DNA from: an uncultured Lachnospiraceae bacterium
Lineage (GTDB): Bacteria; Bacillota_A; Clostridia; Lachnospirales; Lachnospiraceae
NCBI GenBank assembly: GCA_947302185.1
Contig: CAMYVI010000116.1
Coordinates: 1 to 7,675 of the forward strand
Direction: 5' to 3'
DNA: 7,675 nucleotides
Part shown: in pieces, positions 6,094-7,675 of the stretch
Numbering within the stretch: the stretch's first letter is position 1
Layout: every line of letters begins with the position of its first letter
Made by a program: the position numbers and the translations under genes
Notes under the pieces: model-generated
What the model was told of the DNA's origin: nothing
The model's input: only the letters and a program-made list of their open reading frames with translations
The model's database searches: none

Positions 6094-6128
6094 TCCGATC
6101 CCCTCAGAATTTCACATAAGGATCAGGA
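6094..6128 (-). other. Leader hairpin upstream of the hydrolase gene
   Basis: TCCGATCC (6094-6101) pairs with GGATCAGGA (6120-6128), eight pairs with one bulged A, around an 18-base loop. It lies within the predicted 150-nt 5' leader. A separate palindrome, ACGGA-TTGT-TCCGT (6144-6157), sits 16 bp further upstream of the gene. Either could be a leader structure or a regulator site. Confidence 0.35.
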
Positions 6129-6185
6129 AGGCAAAAGTTGATAACGGATTGTTCCGTGCCTGCGCACTACCGCAAACCTGTAATT

Positions 6186-6214
6186 ATCATAACACCGATT
6201 TGAGAAAATGTCGT
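6186..6214 (-). promoter_or_regulatory. Candidate promoter of the hydrolase gene
   Basis: On the complement, ACGACA (6209-6214) and TATGAT (6186-6191) are 17 bp apart, matching consensus at 4/6 and 5/6. Transcription would start near 6179, giving a leader of about 150 nt. The -35 lies seven bases from the edge of the dispersed repeat. Confidence 0.45.
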
Positions 6215-6220
6215 GCGCGT

Positions 6221-6289
6221 TTTATTCTTCATCGCGCTATACTCGTGACGTAATTCCATGATACGCGTGCAAGGTGACACTCGTCTTCA
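6221..6289 (-). repeat. Dispersed intergenic repeat, copy 2 (inverted relative to copy 1)
   Basis: The complement of this segment matches 1278-1346 without gaps at 63 of 69 positions, and weaker similarity continues to about 6305. Each copy points toward the gene downstream of it: the NTF2-like gene at 1368 for copy 1 and the hydrolase at 6027 for copy 2. TATCAT (6258-6263 on the complement) is conserved between copies and could serve as a -10. Copy 2 lacks the full second tandem unit seen in copy 1. Confidence 0.85.
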
Positions 6290-6355
6290 TCGCAAAAGTA
6301 TTCTTAACACGCCAATGAATGTAAATATTGGGTATATGAAAGATACGTACTGATA

Positions 6356-6364
6356 TGCTATACT
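6356..6364 (+). promoter_or_regulatory. Extended -10 promoter (TGCTATACT) of the transglutaminase-like gene
   Basis: TG-N-TATACT at 6356-6364 is an extended -10 with 5/6 match. There is no clear -35, as extended -10 promoters allow. Transcription would start near 6371, just before the hairpin at 6376, giving a ~130-nt leader. Confidence 0.5.
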
Positions 6365-6375
6365 TTTTCTATTGG

Positions 6376-6408
6376 GATGCGGGAGCGCAGACCCGCATCA
6401 TTTTGTTC
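6376..6408 (+). terminator. Terminator-like leader hairpin (possible attenuator)
   Basis: GATGCGGG (6376-6383) and CCCGCATC (6392-6399) form a perfect 8-bp stem around an 8-base loop, followed at once by ATTTTGTT. This looks like an intrinsic terminator, placed at the very 5' end of the predicted mRNA, upstream of its own gene. The U-tract is short, so it may instead be a 5' protective hairpin or a regulatory element. Confidence 0.45.
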
Positions 6409-6410
6409 CC

Positions 6411-6437
6411 GGAAGCGCAGGTTATCCCCACGCTTCC
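6411..6437 (+). other. Second leader hairpin
   Basis: GGAAGCG (6411-6417) and CGCTTCC (6431-6437) form a perfect 7-bp stem around a 13-base loop. AGCGCAG occurs both in the loop of the first hairpin (6384-6390) and in the 5' arm of this one (6414-6420), so the CGCT of its 3' arm could pair with either. A further palindrome, TCCGGCCGGA (6480-6489), abuts the weak ribosome binding site. Confidence 0.45.
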
Positions 6438-6500
6438 ATCACCAAACCGCCAATAATGTTAACGGACGGAATATCAAGATCCGGCCGGAAAGTAGACTCT

Positions 6501-7675
6501 ATGAAAAAACAACTCTTGAGCTTGCTGCTCACAGCCTGCATGGTATTTTCAGCAGGCCAGTCCACAGTGTATGCGGCAAATGAGCCGGATCAGGCAGAAG
6601 AAAATGCCATCCTGTCGGAGGATGGCGAAACGCGGCAGCCGATTGAAAACATTCAGGAAGATGGCAGCACATACGAAACAGCCGCACCTTTCGAGGAAGA
6701 TACCCTTGTACCGGAAGTCGCCGAGACAGATCTCAATGAGACCCCGGTTGGAGATGGGGAGATACCGGAGACAATCGCTGCTGACAGGGACGATTTTCTC
6801 GCTCAATACCGCGCTCTTCTGGTCCAACGCGCAGACAGATTCCGGTTAACTGTGCCGCTTGAGGCGAAAATGACCAGCCTCGAACAATACACGCCGTCAA
6901 GCGTCGTGTTTAACGACCAGGATCCTGACAGCTGGGAGAACAGTGATTGTTTCTATACGGGCATGCCCGCGCATATTTCTATTGAGGGATGTGAGGAAAA
7001 AGACGACGGGCTGCTCGTGTACCTGCAATACATAGTTTCATTTCATTTAAGCGACGGACACAGCGACCAGCAGAGCATCATCGTCACCTTCCCGGAGAAA
7101 ATACCGGACGGAATCGACATCGAAATAGACGGCAAGCCGGCAGAACTTAACGACGACAGGACCAAAGCGAAAACAATCGGAAATTATCCCACACAAACAT
7201 ATGAAGCGCTACCGGTAAAAATCACTGTTAAATTTATAGGTCTCCACAAGTCCGACATCATGGATGAGTCCCCTATTTTGTTCAGGTTGTTATTACACTC
7301 GTCAAATGATGTTTACCCCCATAACGGAGTGCCTTACGAAGGAGATTATCTCCGCCATCATTTAGACGACTACCCCGATATTATTATGCAGGATCCGGTT
7401 GTGACGGGCTTTGATGAAGACTCGCATACATATTATTATAACCTGTCCGTTGATTGCTCTGCGGTTTACTACTCAACCGCCGAGATGGAAGAGGAAGTTA
7501 CCGCGGAGATAGACCGGGTTCTCGCCGAGCTCGACCTTGACAGCAAGTCGGAATATGAGAAGATAAAAGCGATTCATGATTACATCTGCTGGAACACAGA
7601 ATATCAATATCCTCAGGACGGCGACAATCCGCCTATGGTCAAGCATTCCGCATACAGCGCGCTGATTCCTAAAAA
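6501..7675 (+). CDS. Secreted transglutaminase-like superfamily protein (partial, C-terminus outside window)
   Basis: An open frame of 391 codons runs to the window end. The ATG at 6501 begins a clear signal peptide (MKKQLLSLLLTACMVFS, cleavage likely after VYAA near residue 26). The ribosome binding site is weak (GGAAAG, 6488-6493). Residues 27-95 are a low-complexity acidic linker. Residues ~96-350 are not recognised but look beta-rich, with charged loops and aromatic strands (DSHTYYYNLSVDCSAVYYST). The last 40 residues (YEKIKAIHDYICWNTEYQYP, then MVKHSAYSALIPK) match the start of a transglutaminase/protease-like domain, in which the catalytic Cys normally follows within about ten residues (a G-x-x-x-C pattern). 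The window ends just before it, so activity cannot be judged. It is probably a cell-surface or secreted enzyme or scaffold. It is divergent from the exported hydrolase. Confidence 0.85.
   Translation, partial: MKKQLLSLLLTACMVFSAGQSTVYAANEPDQAEENAILSEDGETRQPIENIQEDGSTYETAAPFEEDTLVPEVAETDLNETPVGDGEIPETIAADRDDFLAQYRALLVQRADRFRLTVPLEAKMTSLEQYTPSSVVFNDQDPDSWENSDCFYTGMPAHISIEGCEEKDDGLLVYLQYIVSFHLSDGHSDQQSIIVTFPEKIPDGIDIEIDGKPAELNDDRTKAKTIGNYPTQTYEALPVKITVKFIGLHKSDIMDESPILFRLLLHSSNDVYPHNGVPYEGDYLRHHLDDYPDIIMQDPVVTGFDEDSHTYYYNLSVDCSAVYYSTAEMEEEVTAEIDRVLAELDLDSKSEYEKIKAIHDYICWNTEYQYPQDGDNPPMVKHSAYSALIPK

Larger units (their letters stand above)
6028..6500. other. 473-bp divergent intergenic region between two exported-protein genes
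   Basis: No gene is supported here. The region holds, left to right: the leader of the hydrolase gene with a hairpin (6094-6128) and a small palindrome (6144-6157), the hydrolase promoter (6186-6214), the dispersed repeat copy 2 (6221-6289), an extended -10 promoter for the rightward gene (6356-6364), and that gene's hairpin-rich leader (6376-6489). Confidence 0.7.

Noticed and set aside
6549..6849. Short open frames on both strands over the start of the transglutaminase-like gene
   Set aside because: The long uninterrupted frame from 6501 with a signal peptide explains this region.

Overview
The window looks like a chromosomal segment of a low-to-mid GC Gram-positive anaerobe of the Clostridia, probably Lachnospiraceae or a near relative. 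This rests on strong AGGAGG-type ribosome binding sites, acidic XRE regulators, secreted proteins with Lys-led signal peptides, and a clostridial-style secreted transglutaminase-like protein. The genus cannot be told from the sequence. No tRNA, rRNA, CRISPR array, transposase or phage gene was seen.

Left part (1-2640), a regulator-rich cluster. A leftward XRE-type HTH gene (1-429, cut by the window edge) diverges from a rightward TetR-family gene (639-1217). A repeat-filled gap (1224-1346) follows, then a small cytoplasmic protein that looks NTF2-like/DUF4878-like (1368-1784), and 73 bp later a second XRE gene (1858-2637). The two XRE proteins are paralogues, with the same HTH, an acidic linker and a Met/Gly-rich C-terminal motif. 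The small protein between them carries a Met/Gly-rich stretch of the same kind.

Middle (2638-3615). A convergent gap holds a terminator-like hairpin and a compact ~110-bp structured inverted-repeat element (2735-2843), whose right arm runs into the 3' end of a leftward TetR gene (2833-3456). That gene has a near-consensus promoter and a 17-bp palindrome placed like an autoregulatory operator.

Right part (3616-7675), a divergent pair of exported proteins. Leftward is an ~803-residue protein with a signal peptide, a class-3-lipase-like alpha/beta hydrolase domain (GFSRAS nucleophile elbow), a beta-rich domain and five C-terminal membrane spans. Rightward is a secreted protein (6501 to the window end, C-terminus missing) that enters a transglutaminase-like domain just as the window stops. 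The 473-bp gap between them has promoters in both directions, leader hairpins, and a second copy (63 of 69 identical, inverted) of the repeat found upstream of the small gene at 1368.

The most unusual signals are the dispersed repeat in the same orientation relative to two unrelated genes, the structured element at 2735-2843 with mutually exclusive pairings, the hairpin leader of the transglutaminase-like gene, and the XRE/NTF2-like/XRE trio sharing a Met/Gly motif. No established system name fits these; functional links between them are inference.
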